A program made the translations under genes and the position numbers. A DNA stretch of 37,924 nucleotides from Bacillota bacterium (GTDB lineage Bacteria; Bacillota; Clostridia; Oscillospirales; Ruminococcaceae): positions 1-37,924 of the forward strand of contig JAEWAB010000009.1 of the NCBI GenBank assembly GCA_023391875.1, in the 5' to 3' direction. This document shows, piece after piece, positions 17,514 through 26,137 of the stretch (its first letter is position 1; the number at the start of each line of letters is the position of its first letter). The notes under the pieces are model-generated. The model made no database searches and was not told the DNA's origin. It saw only the letters and a list, made by a program, of their open reading frames with translations.

Positions 17514-17894
17514 TTGTATAAATGTTATTCCAAATTATTGCTAGCGATTTTTATCAGTGGATGCCTGTTTCTCATTTCCTGCGCTATCGAGAATACCAAC
17601 TCCGACAGCGCCGGAATAGGAACAAGTAAGGTAGAGGATGATATGAAAACAGAGCCTGGCAGCAGTACATCAAGCTTAGGAAATTTCGTTGCGAATGAGC
17701 TTATCTGCCTTGTTCAAAGCGAACAGGAGGCCAGTGAGCTTGCTGAACTCTACAGTATTTCACTTAAAAGCTTCACCAATGGTGTTGCCGTTTTTACAAC
17801 GGAGGAGGATTTGCAGACGGTAATTGACAGAGGTAAGAAAAAAGGCTGGAAAGAACTATATAAAAACGGGGTTTATCATGCGCTTTCACAATGA
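17514..17894 (+). CDS. Small lipoprotein consisting of a stand-alone subtilase prodomain
   Basis: 126 residues from a TTG start, well placed after AGGGGG (17502-17507). A hydrophobic signal ends in a lipobox LISC with C23 as the lipidated cysteine, then an acidic linker. The rest (about 55-126) is clearly related to the prodomain of the subtilase encoded 40 bases downstream: FVANELICL against YVAGEIIFL, then SLKSFTNGVAVFT against ELTSFVEGVAVVT in the same order and spacing. Prodomains of this kind fold subtilases and inhibit them. A membrane-tethered copy without a protease could be an inhibitor or chaperone acting in trans. That role is inference; a decayed duplication is the alternative, but the reading frame, signal and ribosome site are intact. 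Confidence 0.82.
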   Translation: MYKCYSKLLLAIFISGCLFLISCAIENTNSDSAGIGTSKVEDDMKTEPGSSTSSLGNFVANELICLVQSEQEASELAELYSISLKSFTNGVAVFTTEEDLQTVIDRGKKKGWKELYKNGVYHALSQ

Positions 17895-17934
17895 AAGCAT
17901 TCAGCGATGATAAAGTATCGGAGGAGGAATAGTT

Positions 17935-20900
17935 ATGAGGAAAAACAAAGCAATGTCAAGAGGACTGGCAATTATAACTGCCGTATTGATGATGTTTTCA
18001 ACGGGAAACATCCTTACAACCTTTGCGGAGGAAGCGGTTCCGGGTACCAGTTACACGCAGGATGACCCTGCGCCAGGCGAAAGCGATGCTCCTGTTACAG
18101 GAGACAGCAATGAACCATCCGTAGGCGAAAGCGAAGAGCCAATTGTAGGCGAGAGTGATGCACCCTCTGTTGGCGAAAGTGAAGCCCCGGTACCGGGTGA
18201 AAGCGATGTCCCCGGCCAATATCCCTTTAAGGGCATGCCGGAAGGCTATACGCTCTCTGAAAAGCAGCTCAATGAAAAGCGTGCAATGAACACAAACGGA
18301 ACCATGAAGAACTTTGATACCATGAAGTTGGGGCAGGACTACGTAGCCGGTGAAATCATTTTCCTTACCGACTCCAAAGACTACGCCGAGAAGGTTGCTA
18401 AGGCATATAACGGTGAGCTGACTTCGTTTGTAGAGGGTGTAGCAGTAGTAACACTCTCCGGCGAAGCCACTACATATCAAGCTGTCTCCGCCGCCGCTAA
18501 CCCCTCCACAAAATTGCCTGCGGTTTACCCTAACCTTATATACAGGCTTGACCCAAAAGAGAAAGAAAAACAGCCTGAACTGACAATAGATAAGTCAACT
18601 TTGAATTACGGTATAAACGCTTTAGGGGAGAAGACACCCAGTCTGCACACATGGGCTGCCGACCGCCCCAATGACCCTTATCTGCAGTCACCAAACAGCT
18701 ACTCCCAGGATGAACCCTTTCAATGGATGCATGATATTGTTGGTACCTATGGCGCATGGGGTACCACAAAAGGTGCAGGCGTAACAGTCGCTGTACTGGA
18801 CACGGGTACACTTACCACCCATGAAGATCTTGCGGGAAGAACATTGCCGCTTGTTAGCTTTGTTCCCGATGAAGCAGCTGCTGATTTAGACGGACACGGT
18901 ACTCACGTTTCAGGAATTATCGCAGCAACCGCTGGTAACGGTGCGGGCGGCGCCGGGATAGCACCAGAAGCCACTATTCTGCCAATCAAGGTGTTAGGTG
19001 AAGACGGCGGTCACTCCGACTGGATTATTTCTGGTATAAATTATGCCGCTTCACAACATGTTTCTATCATTAACATGAGTCTTGGAAAGTACTATTACGA
19101 TTACCTTTTAGAAGTCGCACTCAACAATGCCGCCAATGCAGGTGTTCCGACCATTGTAGCGGCATCGAATGACGGATCAAATGTTAAGACATATCCTGCC
19201 GGTTATCCATGCGTTATTACGGTGGCTGCCACCGACCAGAACGGCAAGCGTGTGTACTTTTCAAACTGGGGCGCGTGGGTTGCGGTAGCCGCCCCCGGAT
19301 ATGATATATGGTCGAGTGTTGCAGATTCAGATACTTCTTATGATTCTTACAGCGGCACCTCTATGGCCGCTCCGGTCGTTACAGGTGTTGCCGCGCTTTA
19401 TCTTAGCCGTTTCTCCGGTGACGGCGTACGCGATATCAACAAAGACGGCCTATTAAACGCCAAGGATGTCGAGGCACTGCGGGCAGTCTTAAAGAAGAAT
19501 GTCACGAAGGCCGCCTCCACACAGATCGGTACCGGTGTAATCAACGCACAGATGATGTTTAACGTTGCACCGCCGCTGCCAACCTTCACGGTGAAGACTC
19601 CAGACACAGACAAGATTATAACCGATACCAAGAGCCCGGTTCCTGTAGGCTCTTTGGTTGAAATAGCCGCGGAAGGTAATTTCATTGTATACACCACCGA
19701 CAATACCAACCCGACGGTTGCTAACGGCATAGTTACGAACGGGCTTGTTTACAGCGATGCCATCGTTCTTCGGGAGGGTAAGACGACCGTTAAGGCGCTT
19801 GCGGTTAATGGCGCAGGTAACGTCGGCAAGGTGTCTTCTGTAACCTATACTACCTATTTAGTGAATGTCCCTGTCACCTCGGTAACAGATATCGTTGGCT
19901 CTAGTCATGTATTTGCCGGAAAGAGTGCGCAGTATACCGCCGGTGTTCTTCCTGATAATGCCACCAACAAAAAGGTTTTATGGAGTATCTCCGCCGGTTC
20001 TGAGAAAGCGACGCTTGTTAACGGTAAACTCACCATAAAGGCCAAGCAAACAGGAACCGTTACTATCCGCGCAACTTCGGCATCCAACCCCGACCAGTAC
20101 AAGGAGAAGACGGTTAATATAACCCCTGTAGTGGTCGGATCAATTACCCTTGTACCATCAGGCCTTACTAAACTGGTAGTGGGGACGAATGATACTGTAA
20201 TGCTTGCGACCAATATTCTTGATACCGCAAAAAAGCCTATTGCGGCGGGCGATGTTTCACTTTCCTATACATCGTCCAATTCCGCTATCGCTACGGTAGA
20301 CAGTGAAGGCTTAGTCACTGCCAAAGGCAGCGGAACAGCGAAGATTACTTGTACCGCACTCGATGGAAGCGGAAAATCTGCTTATGTAAATATAACAGTC
20401 GTTGTACCGGTTACAGGAATAGCGAATGGAGGTACTTATTGTGTGGCTGCCGGTAAAACCGTACAGCTGATAGCCGCCGTTTCTCCATCCGGCGCCACAA
20501 ATAAAAAGGTTACCTGGAGTATGGACCCGCAATATAGTTCCCTTGCAACCCTTACATCATCCGGCCAGCTTAAGGCGAAGACGAACGTTTCCGGCACCGT
20601 TACGGTAAAGGCAAAAGTTGACGAGTGTGTAGCAGAATTTGATATTGTTGTATCGCCGACTGCGGTGACCTCGGTTACCCTCAATACTACAAAATTAACA
20701 TTGTTCTCAAAAGAGGTTGAACATGGCGATCACCCCACTGCCGCATTGATTACGGCCACAACAAATCCATCGCAGCTGGTTCTTTGGAGTTCTTCCAACA
20801 CGAAGGTGGCTACTGTAAACCAAGACGGCCAAGTGAATGCCGTGGCCAAAGGAACAGCAACTATAACCGCGACCGCTGCGGACGGCAGTGGTAAAAAGGC

Positions 20901-22716
20901 TACCTGCGCCGTTTCAGTAGTAAACCCCGTTGAGGCTATTAATATCACAACGACACAAACAGGAATTGTTGGCGGTAAAACCTTGCAGCTCTCAGCCAAA
21001 TGCAGCCCCTCTACCGCCTCCAGTAAGGTTAATTGGTACGTCGAGGATAATGAATATCTAGACGTCACTTCCGCTGGTAAAATTACAGCGAAAAAAGGGG
21101 TAACCGGTACTGCGACTGTTTTTGCAAAGGCAACAGACGGATCAAACACCATTGCTGAATATGATATCAATGTATATCAGGATGCCATTACATCAATTAA
21201 GGTGTTGTCGATGGGCGGTGCCTCAACCATGTTCATTGAGGATATTTCTGGCGCCGACTTTACGACATCACTTGATCTCAGCACCGACATGGTATCTTCC
21301 GGCATGGATTACTGTAATCTGGTGACGTGGACGAGCAGCAACATCAAGGTTGCAACGGTAGATAAAGACGGTATTGTAACGGCATGTGGCGTCGGCAGCG
21401 CAACGATTACCGCTACCGCACAAGACGGCAGCGGCAAAAAAGGCACTCTTGCCGTTAAGGTAACACAGCCGGTTAAAGATATCATCATTAATGGCCTAGA
21501 GGATATCCCTGCAGGGAAAAAGTTAAAGTATACTGCCACCGTAACGCCATCAAAGGCAACAAACAAGGCTGTAGATTGGGCAATTACCAGTGATACGGGT
21601 GGAAAGGCAACCATTAAATCTGATGGTACACTGACCGTTGCCGCCGATATATCCGTTGACTCTATTGAAATCACGGCGAAGGCAAAGGACGGCTCAAATA
21701 TATCGGCAGTGAAGAACATCACTGTAAGAGAGAGCCCGATTACCTCTATTAAGCTAACCTCGGAAGACGCAAAGGCCACCATTACAAGTGGGAAAATTAC
21801 TAAGGCTACACTGTTTACAACCAACAATATTACCACTAGCAATTACGATATGTACTCTGAAAATGAAGAAAAGCTGCTGCAATTAAATGCCGAAACGAAT
21901 TACCCCGATGCGCCGCTTATTTATTCATCCTCCAACACGAAGGTTGCAATGGTAAGCAGTACGGGCTTGGTTACGGCGGTAGGCGCCGGCAGCACCACCA
22001 TCACTTGTGCGGCTGCGGATGGTGGTTCAATAAAGGCCACCGTACCTATTACCGTAATCGTTCCCATGTCCTATATTACAATTAAGCCAAAATCAGAGCT
22101 AACCACTTACTCAAACACCATTATTGCAACAGGTACCAGCCGCCAGTTTGTCGCCACTCCAGGCACAACCTATGGTAAGCCGACCAATCCGGCAGTTGCA
22201 TGGGATTATTGGGTGCTTACTGAAGACTTTGATATCGACTTTGATAAAACAAGCGAATTTCACAGCAAAGGCTATGTGAAAATTTCATCTTCCGGTTTAC
22301 TTACTACTTCAAAAGCGCTTGGAAATAGAGTTGAATACCTTTTGGTTATAGCCGAAGCAAAGGATGGAAGTGGTGCATATGAGTTGGAATTTGTTGACTT
22401 ATATCCGCCTACAACCTATTTACAACTCGCCCCAAATAATCAGTTGAAATTCCCAAAGGATGATTCTGAACATTTTATAAAAATATATACCGATAACATC
22501 GCTGATGATTACATAATAACAAGCTCAAACCCTGATGTTGCATCTTGTTTTGTTGATGATGAATTGAAGGGGTATGATATAGTTAACGGAAATTTAAGAC
22601 GTTACATTTATGTGTACTTACTTACTCCTAACAAGATTGGTAAGTCAACTATAAAAATTGCTGTTAATGATGGCACCAACAAGAGTACCTCCTTTACAGT
22701 AGAGGTAACCCCTTAA
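17935..22716 (+). CDS. Giant secreted subtilisin-like protease with chitobiase-C-like and multiple BIG2 domains
   Basis: 1593 residues. In order: signal peptide (about 1-31); acidic GES/P-rich repeats (about 40-92); prodomain (about 133-205); S8 catalytic domain (about 262-543) with D289 (VLDTG), H321 (DGHGTHVSG), oxyanion N412 (AASNDGS) and S476 (SGTSMAAP); a chitobiase C-terminal-like domain (about 548-640; FIVYTTDNTNPT); then about ten Ig-like BIG2 domains of roughly 80-110 residues to the end. The BIG2 domains alternate between an ATNKKVTW type and an SSSNTKVATV...DGSGKKAT type. An EF-hand/dockerin-like loop lies at D500-D511 inside the catalytic domain. No LPXTG or S-layer anchor is seen, so it is probably released or held by its Ig domains. 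AGGAGGA near 17921 fixes the start. The last 600 bases are the most A/T-rich. Confidence 0.93.
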   Translation: MRKNKAMSRGLAIITAVLMMFSTGNILTTFAEEAVPGTSYTQDDPAPGESDAPVTGDSNEPSVGESEEPIVGESDAPSVGESEAPVPGESDVPGQYPFKGMPEGYTLSEKQLNEKRAMNTNGTMKNFDTMKLGQDYVAGEIIFLTDSKDYAEKVAKAYNGELTSFVEGVAVVTLSGEATTYQAVSAAANPSTKLPAVYPNLIYRLDPKEKEKQPELTIDKSTLNYGINALGEKTPSLHTWAADRPNDPYLQSPNSYSQDEPFQWMHDIVGTYGAWGTTKGAGVTVAVLDTGTLTTHEDLAGRTLPLVSFVPDEAAADLDGHGTHVSGIIAATAGNGAGGAGIAPEATILPIKVLGEDGGHSDWIISGINYAASQHVSIINMSLGKYYYDYLLEVALNNAANAGVPTIVAASNDGSNVKTYPAGYPCVITVAATDQNGKRVYFSNWGAWVAVAAPGYDIWSSVADSDTSYDSYSGTSMAAPVVTGVAALYLSRFSGDGVRDINKDGLLNAKDVEALRAVLKKNVTKAASTQIGTGVINAQMMFNVAPPLPTFTVKTPDTDKIITDTKSPVPVGSLVEIAAEGNFIVYTTDNTNPTVANGIVTNGLVYSDAIVLREGKTTVKALAVNGAGNVGKVSSVTYTTYLVNVPVTSVTDIVGSSHVFAGKSAQYTAGVLPDNATNKKVLWSISAGSEKATLVNGKLTIKAKQTGTVTIRATSASNPDQYKEKTVNITPVVVGSITLVPSGLTKLVVGTNDTVMLATNILDTAKKPIAAGDVSLSYTSSNSAIATVDSEGLVTAKGSGTAKITCTALDGSGKSAYVNITVVVPVTGIANGGTYCVAAGKTVQLIAAVSPSGATNKKVTWSMDPQYSSLATLTSSGQLKAKTNVSGTVTVKAKVDECVAEFDIVVSPTAVTSVTLNTTKLTLFSKEVEHGDHPTAALITATTNPSQLVLWSSSNTKVATVNQDGQVNAVAKGTATITATAADGSGKKATCAVSVVNPVEAINITTTQTGIVGGKTLQLSAKCSPSTASSKVNWYVEDNEYLDVTSAGKITAKKGVTGTATVFAKATDGSNTIAEYDINVYQDAITSIKVLSMGGASTMFIEDISGADFTTSLDLSTDMVSSGMDYCNLVTWTSSNIKVATVDKDGIVTACGVGSATITATAQDGSGKKGTLAVKVTQPVKDIIINGLEDIPAGKKLKYTATVTPSKATNKAVDWAITSDTGGKATIKSDGTLTVAADISVDSIEITAKAKDGSNISAVKNITVRESPITSIKLTSEDAKATITSGKITKATLFTTNNITTSNYDMYSENEEKLLQLNAETNYPDAPLIYSSSNTKVAMVSSTGLVTAVGAGSTTITCAAADGGSIKATVPITVIVPMSYITIKPKSELTTYSNTIIATGTSRQFVATPGTTYGKPTNPAVAWDYWVLTEDFDIDFDKTSEFHSKGYVKISSSGLLTTSKALGNRVEYLLVIAEAKDGSGAYELEFVDLYPPTTYLQLAPNNQLKFPKDDSEHFIKIYTDNIADDYIITSSNPDVASCFVDDELKGYDIVNGNLRRYIYVYLLTPNKIGKSTIKIAVNDGTNKSTSFTVEVTP
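18061..18220 (+). repeat. GES-type low-complexity coding repeats
   Basis: Imperfect repeats of about 24 bases encode variants of P-x-x-GES-(D/E)-(A/E)-P. They form an acidic, proline-rich flexible linker between the signal peptide and the prodomain. They are coding repeats with no conserved spacers, so not a CRISPR array. Confidence 0.75.
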
Positions 22717-22747
22717 GAGGCTTATTGTGTAGTGGCTTTAATCATTT

Positions 22748-22785
22748 ATGCTGGTGCCGCTTAGTGCGGTGCCAGCATATTTTTT
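22748..22785 (+). terminator. Intrinsic terminator of the subtilase operon
   Basis: Arms 22748-22760 and 22766-22778 pair over 13 positions with two G-T wobbles around a TTAGT loop, and a run of six T residues follows. Confidence 0.9.
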
Positions 22786-22792
22786 CATTGCC

Positions 22793-22837
22793 AAAAAAAA
22801 TTGCCTCCAACCATTTGTAACAATGGCCGGAGGCAAT
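22793..22837 (-). terminator. Intrinsic terminator of the threonine aldolase gene
   Basis: Arms 22800-22808 and 22829-22837 are a perfect 9-bp inverted repeat with inner CCATT/AATGG pairing. On the minus strand the stem runs into eight T residues (A run at 22793-22800). Confidence 0.88.
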
Positions 22838-22928
22838 CACACTGTTAACTATATTTACTTCAGAATCATTTAAGCAATAATAATCTTTGCCCAAAACAAA
22901 CCGGTATCGCTTCAACAGTAAGCTTATA

Positions 22929-23963
22929 TCACAAACTCCTGATATCACGCAGTAACTGTTCTACATCTTCATCTTTTGTTGCCCAACTGGTGCAAAAGCG
23001 TACCGCGGTATGTTCAGCATCGATCTGCTTCCAAGTGCTAAAGACATAATTCTTTGCCAGTGTTTGCAGCTGTACGTTCGGCAGAATGGGGAATTGCTGG
23101 TTGGTGACAGAGTTAAATAAGAAAGGATACCCTTTCTCTGCGAAAGCGTTTTTGATTTTGCAGGCCAGCTTGTCCGCATGGGCGGAAATCTCAAAATACA
23201 GGTTGTCTTCCAACAGCGCGATAAACTGTAAGCCGAGCAGCCGGCCCTTTGCAAGCATTCCGCCACGCTGCTTGATATAATAGCGGAAATCACGCTTAAG
23301 CGTATTACCCGTAATCACCAGCGCTTCACCAAACAGTGCACCCACCTTGGTACCGCCGATATAAAAGGCATCGCACAGACGCGCAATATCCGGCAGGGAT
23401 AGGTTATTCCCTTCTGCCATGATACCGTAGCCCATTCTCGCACCGTCTAAATAGAGCGGCAGATTGTATTTGCGGCATACCTCACTTAAAGCCGTCAACT
23501 CCTCCTTTGTATAGAGCGTACCGTTTTCCGTGGGGTAAGAGATATAGACCATTCCCGGCTGCACTATATGCTCATGGCTCGTATCGTTCCAGTGTTCCTC
23601 ATAAACGGATTGCACCTGCGCCGCCGTTATTTTACCATCGTCACTGGGCAACGCCAGTACTTTATGCCCCGTGGCTTCCACCGCGCCGGTTTCATGCACA
23701 TTGATATGCCCTGTCGTGGCACAGATCACTCCCTGAATAGGCCGCAGGATAGAGGCAATCACGGTTAAGTTTGTTTGTGTACCGCCCACCAGAAAATGTA
23801 CATCGGCGTCCTCCGCCAGACATAGTTCCTTAATGAGCTTGCGAGCCTTTTCGCAATAAAAGTCTTCCCCGTACCCCGGGGTTTGCTCCATGTTGCTTTC
23901 ATTTAAAAGCTTCATGACCTGCGGGTGGGCCCCTTCGGCATAATCGCATTCAAATCGTATCAT
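22929..23963 (-). CDS. ltaE: Low-specificity L-threonine aldolase family PLP enzyme
   Basis: It cleaves L-threonine or L-allo-threonine to glycine and acetaldehyde using pyridoxal phosphate. The 344 residues match the fold-type I aldolase length. Family marks are FLVGGTQTNLT near residue 57, HINVHETGAVE near 86, YLDGARMGYG with D173, and the cofactor lysine K206 in YIGGTKVGALFGEA. AGGAATG lies about seven bases before the ATG. The gene is followed by its own terminator and faces the subtilase operon. The upstream DsbA-like gene is 78 bases away on the same strand and may be cotranscribed. Substrate stereopreference cannot be read from sequence, and some relatives act on other beta-hydroxy amino acids. 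Confidence 0.9.
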   Translation of the reverse strand: MIRFECDYAEGAHPQVMKLLNESNMEQTPGYGEDFYCEKARKLIKELCLAEDADVHFLVGGTQTNLTVIASILRPIQGVICATTGHINVHETGAVEATGHKVLALPSDDGKITAAQVQSVYEEHWNDTSHEHIVQPGMVYISYPTENGTLYTKEELTALSEVCRKYNLPLYLDGARMGYGIMAEGNNLSLPDIARLCDAFYIGGTKVGALFGEALVITGNTLKRDFRYYIKQRGGMLAKGRLLGLQFIALLEDNLYFEISAHADKLACKIKNAFAEKGYPFLFNSVTNQQFPILPNVQLQTLAKNYVFSTWKQIDAEHTAVRFCTSWATKDEDVEQLLRDIRSL

Positions 23964-24041
23964 GTTAACATTCCTTTTCTAAATAATAAGCATTGACTAT
24001 GCTGTACCGGTAATTCAGTACTATCCTATATACGTGATAGT

Positions 24042-24545
24042 TTATTTTTTGCTTTTCTCTAAGAAGCTTTTAAGTTGTTCTTTCGTAATACCGATGTCCT
24101 CTATCGAATCAAGTTTCCTGCCGTTCATACGGTAAGACGGCACTGCCCAAACCCCGGAGAGCTCGTAGGCATAATGGTTAACGTCCTGTTGTATCTTCGC
24201 ATATTCGCCGTTTTGAAGCGACTCGCGAAAGGCCTCTGCATTTAGCAGCCCTTTCACGGCCTCTGACAACACATGGATGTCCTCAATATTGATCCGATCT
24301 ATGAGTGCCGCCTTAAACATTCTATCGTGGTAGGCCCAAATATCTACATCATGGTCCAGAGCGAAAAACATGCCCTGAATACACAAGTCGCTGTGCGGCC
24401 CGTAGCGTTCAGGCCTTGGATGCGCCTCACACGGGCGCCATAGAATGTCAACCTGTGGGTAGAGCGTGTGCAGCTCGGCAAGATATTGGTGTCCCCTCAG
24501 GCAGAAGGGACAGGCATAATCAAAGAATACTTCCAGTTTGTTCAT
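24042..24545 (-). CDS. DsbA-like thioredoxin-fold oxidoreductase (FrnE/2-hydroxychromene isomerase type)
   Basis: A 167-residue cytoplasmic protein with no signal peptide. The redox motif CPFC (about residues 12-15, in FFDYACPFCLRG) opens a thioredoxin fold with a helical insertion (about 60-130), and a cis-proline lies in VPSYRMNG near residue 140. This is the DSBA family pattern (PF01323), as in FrnE-like disulfide oxidoreductases. It is not the secreted DsbA itself. It lies between a threonine aldolase gene downstream and a gene-poor stretch upstream; the context gives no clue to its substrate. Confidence 0.85.
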   Translation of the reverse strand: MNKLEVFFDYACPFCLRGHQYLAELHTLYPQVDILWRPCEAHPRPERYGPHSDLCIQGMFFALDHDVDIWAYHDRMFKAALIDRINIEDIHVLSEAVKGLLNAEAFRESLQNGEYAKIQQDVNHYAYELSGVWAVPSYRMNGRKLDSIEDIGITKEQLKSFLEKSKK

Positions 24546-24610
24546 TGTTACGATACCTCCATTTCAAGCGGTGCACTTCAATTTACTATACCATAAACGC
24601 GGTATAAGTA

Positions 24611-24645
24611 AAGGGTTTAAACCAGATTGGTTTAAACCCTTTTTT
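24611..24645. terminator. Perfect 13-bp hairpin with T run
   Basis: Arms 24611-24623 and 24629-24641 are exact reverse complements around a 5-base loop. A T run follows on the plus strand and a shorter T/A-rich stretch on the minus strand. No plus-strand gene precedes it. It lies just below the minus-strand remnant frame, so it may be that gene's terminator. Confidence 0.6.
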
Positions 24646-24694
24646 GTACCGTTTCAAACCAAAAAAACGATTCTCAGCAAAAACGCCATCAATT

Positions 24695-24859
24695 TTACTG
24701 TGTTGCTTTGTTGGCGATACGGAGTTTGATTTCGTCCATATCCGAATCTGCTTCGAAGTACATGACCTGTATGAATGTTGTATAAACGCTCTTAAAAAAG
24801 AGCTTGCCGCCCACCAAGGTGCCTATCTTCCCTACAAATATGTCATGATTTCTTAAACA
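24695..24859 (-). pseudogene. Possible remnant of a minus-strand gene (C-terminal fragment)
   Basis: An open frame of 54 codons runs from just after a stop (24860-24862) to TAA (24695-24697). Its end reads like real protein (EADSDMDEIKLRIANKATQ) with codon use like neighbouring genes. There is no ATG near its beginning; TTG 24817 and GTG 24814 are weak options, and an internal ATG (24763) would leave 22 residues. A terminator-like hairpin follows. No family is recognised. A plus-strand frame over the same bases is also open, so the call is weak. Confidence 0.3.
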
Positions 24860-25080
24860 TTATATAAGGATGAAACGTGCTTCATTAACCAAGCGTCAAA
24901 CATTCACTGACCTATTAACCATAGTATATAGAAAAAAGGTCTTATTGGTACGTGTGTTCATAACGACAAACTCGGAAACCGCATAAATAAAGGTTTCCCG
25001 GCATCAGGCAAACGAATATTACATCACTATATTCACTAAGCAAATCGACAAATTGGGCATTTGGCAGCCTCCGGTTACGC

Positions 25081-25773
25081 TTATTCTATAGGGTTGCAGA
25101 TATTATATACTTCTGCCAAGCTTGTGACCGTGTATGTACTTAGAATTTCTGAAGAGCATTTTTGAGACTTTCTGTTAATCCAACAGGTATCAATTCCTGA
25201 CATAAGGCCGCCTTTTATATCGGTATTTAACGAATCTCCGATAACGAGTGCTTCCTTTACATTAAAATTTTTAATGTGGCTCCTCACGTAATCGAAAAAT
25301 CCTTTTGATGGCTTTTGAAATCCAATACTTTGAGAATCAAAAATATCTTCAAAAAATTCATATAAGCCTGACTGCTTCAATCTCTTTATCTGAGTTATTG
25401 TTATACCATTCGTGATAACAAACAGTCTATGTGACGCAGATAAGTTCTGACACAATTCTAAAGCTCCATCCATAAGCTGATGTCCATTGCCTAAAAGTTC
25501 TCTATACTGATTTTCCCATTCAATGCCATCCACATCTTTTCCTTGTCGTAGCATAGTCTTTGAAAATCTTGAGTTTAGTACATCCGCTAATGTAATATTT
25601 CCATTTTCGTATTCAGCCCATAGTTGTTTGTTTACAGAATTATAAACTTGAAACAACTCATCCGAAAAGGTATATCCGTATTGCTGAAACAATTTGCTTA
25701 ATGAATCTGCTTCATTAGCCTCAAAATCTAACAATGTATCATCTAAATCAAATAGAAGCGTTTTATAACTCAT
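25081..25773 (-). CDS. HAD-family nucleotidase, YjjG type
   Basis: A 230-residue cytoplasmic phosphatase. Motif I is DLDDT with nucleophile D9 and acid D11 (LLFDLDDTLLDF), motif II is VITNGI near residue 118, the motif III lysine is in GFQKPSKGFF near 152, and motif IV is VIGDSLNTDIKGG near 177. A helical C1 cap lies between motifs I and II. This arrangement matches YjjG, a house-cleaning pyrimidine nucleoside monophosphatase. The exact substrate is inference. AGGGGAAT precedes the ATG by seven bases. The gene is noticeably more A/T-rich than the genes at either end of the window, which may mean later acquisition. It stands alone, with gene-poor DNA on both sides. Confidence 0.87.
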   Translation of the reverse strand: MSYKTLLFDLDDTLLDFEANEADSLSKLFQQYGYTFSDELFQVYNSVNKQLWAEYENGNITLADVLNSRFSKTMLRQGKDVDGIEWENQYRELLGNGHQLMDGALELCQNLSASHRLFVITNGITITQIKRLKQSGLYEFFEDIFDSQSIGFQKPSKGFFDYVRSHIKNFNVKEALVIGDSLNTDIKGGLMSGIDTCWINRKSQKCSSEILSTYTVTSLAEVYNICNPIE

Positions 25774-26137
25774 TTTTATTCCCCTAAAAACAAATCATTT
25801 TGGGTTCAAAATTATTAAACAAAATCTTGTTTATCTTCACGTCATATCAGTAACATTATAGCTGACTGGAAAGTAAAAAGGAAGGATGGACATACAAGAA
25901 ACGCGTGAATAACCACTCGAGGGTCATTCGCATTGCCGTCATAGGTAAAAATAGATTTTATTTATGCCGGCGGGGCCCCATCGCAGATGGGGCGGCGGCG
26001 AGTGCCACCATGTCAGAAGACGGGATTCATTCCCGCCGAGCATTTTCATTCCTCCCGGTTTGTTTTTGGGAATCATTGTGGGGAAAAAGACATGTAGGCA
26101 GAAATTCTTATCGTCAGATCTATAAATTAAAATTTTA
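25774..26137. other. Intergenic region with a G/C-rich, hairpin-forming patch
   Basis: 364 bases. Both ends are A/T-rich. The middle (about 25960-26060) is strongly G/C-rich and holds a perfect 8-bp hairpin (25975-25982 with 25986-25993) and a 5-bp one at about 26013-26027. Open frames on both strands here have odd proline- and tryptophan-rich composition and no ribosome sites. A small repeat element or gene remnant is possible. Confidence 0.45.

Larger units (their letters stand above)
24546..25080. other. Gene-poor region with a hairpin and a possible gene remnant
   Basis: 535 bases without a normal gene. It holds a perfect 13-bp hairpin (24611-24641), a minus-strand open frame of 54 codons without a good start (24695-24859), and a weaker 7-bp inverted repeat (24974-24980 with 24992-24998). 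The rest shows nothing I can name. Confidence 0.5.

Noticed and set aside
18061..18220. Regular repeats that might look like a CRISPR array
   Set aside because: They are imperfect in-frame coding repeats (GES linker) with no unique spacers.
22742..22948. Minus-strand open frame of 68 codons overlapping the end of the threonine aldolase gene
   Set aside because: It covers two intrinsic terminators, has no ribosome site and no protein-like pattern.
24644..24856. Plus-strand frame of 70 codons in the gene-poor region
   Set aside because: TTG start on top of a hairpin, no ribosome site, and the opposite frame has better codon use.
24974..24998. 7-bp inverted repeat in the gene-poor region
   Set aside because: No T run and no gene ending beside it; chance is a good explanation.
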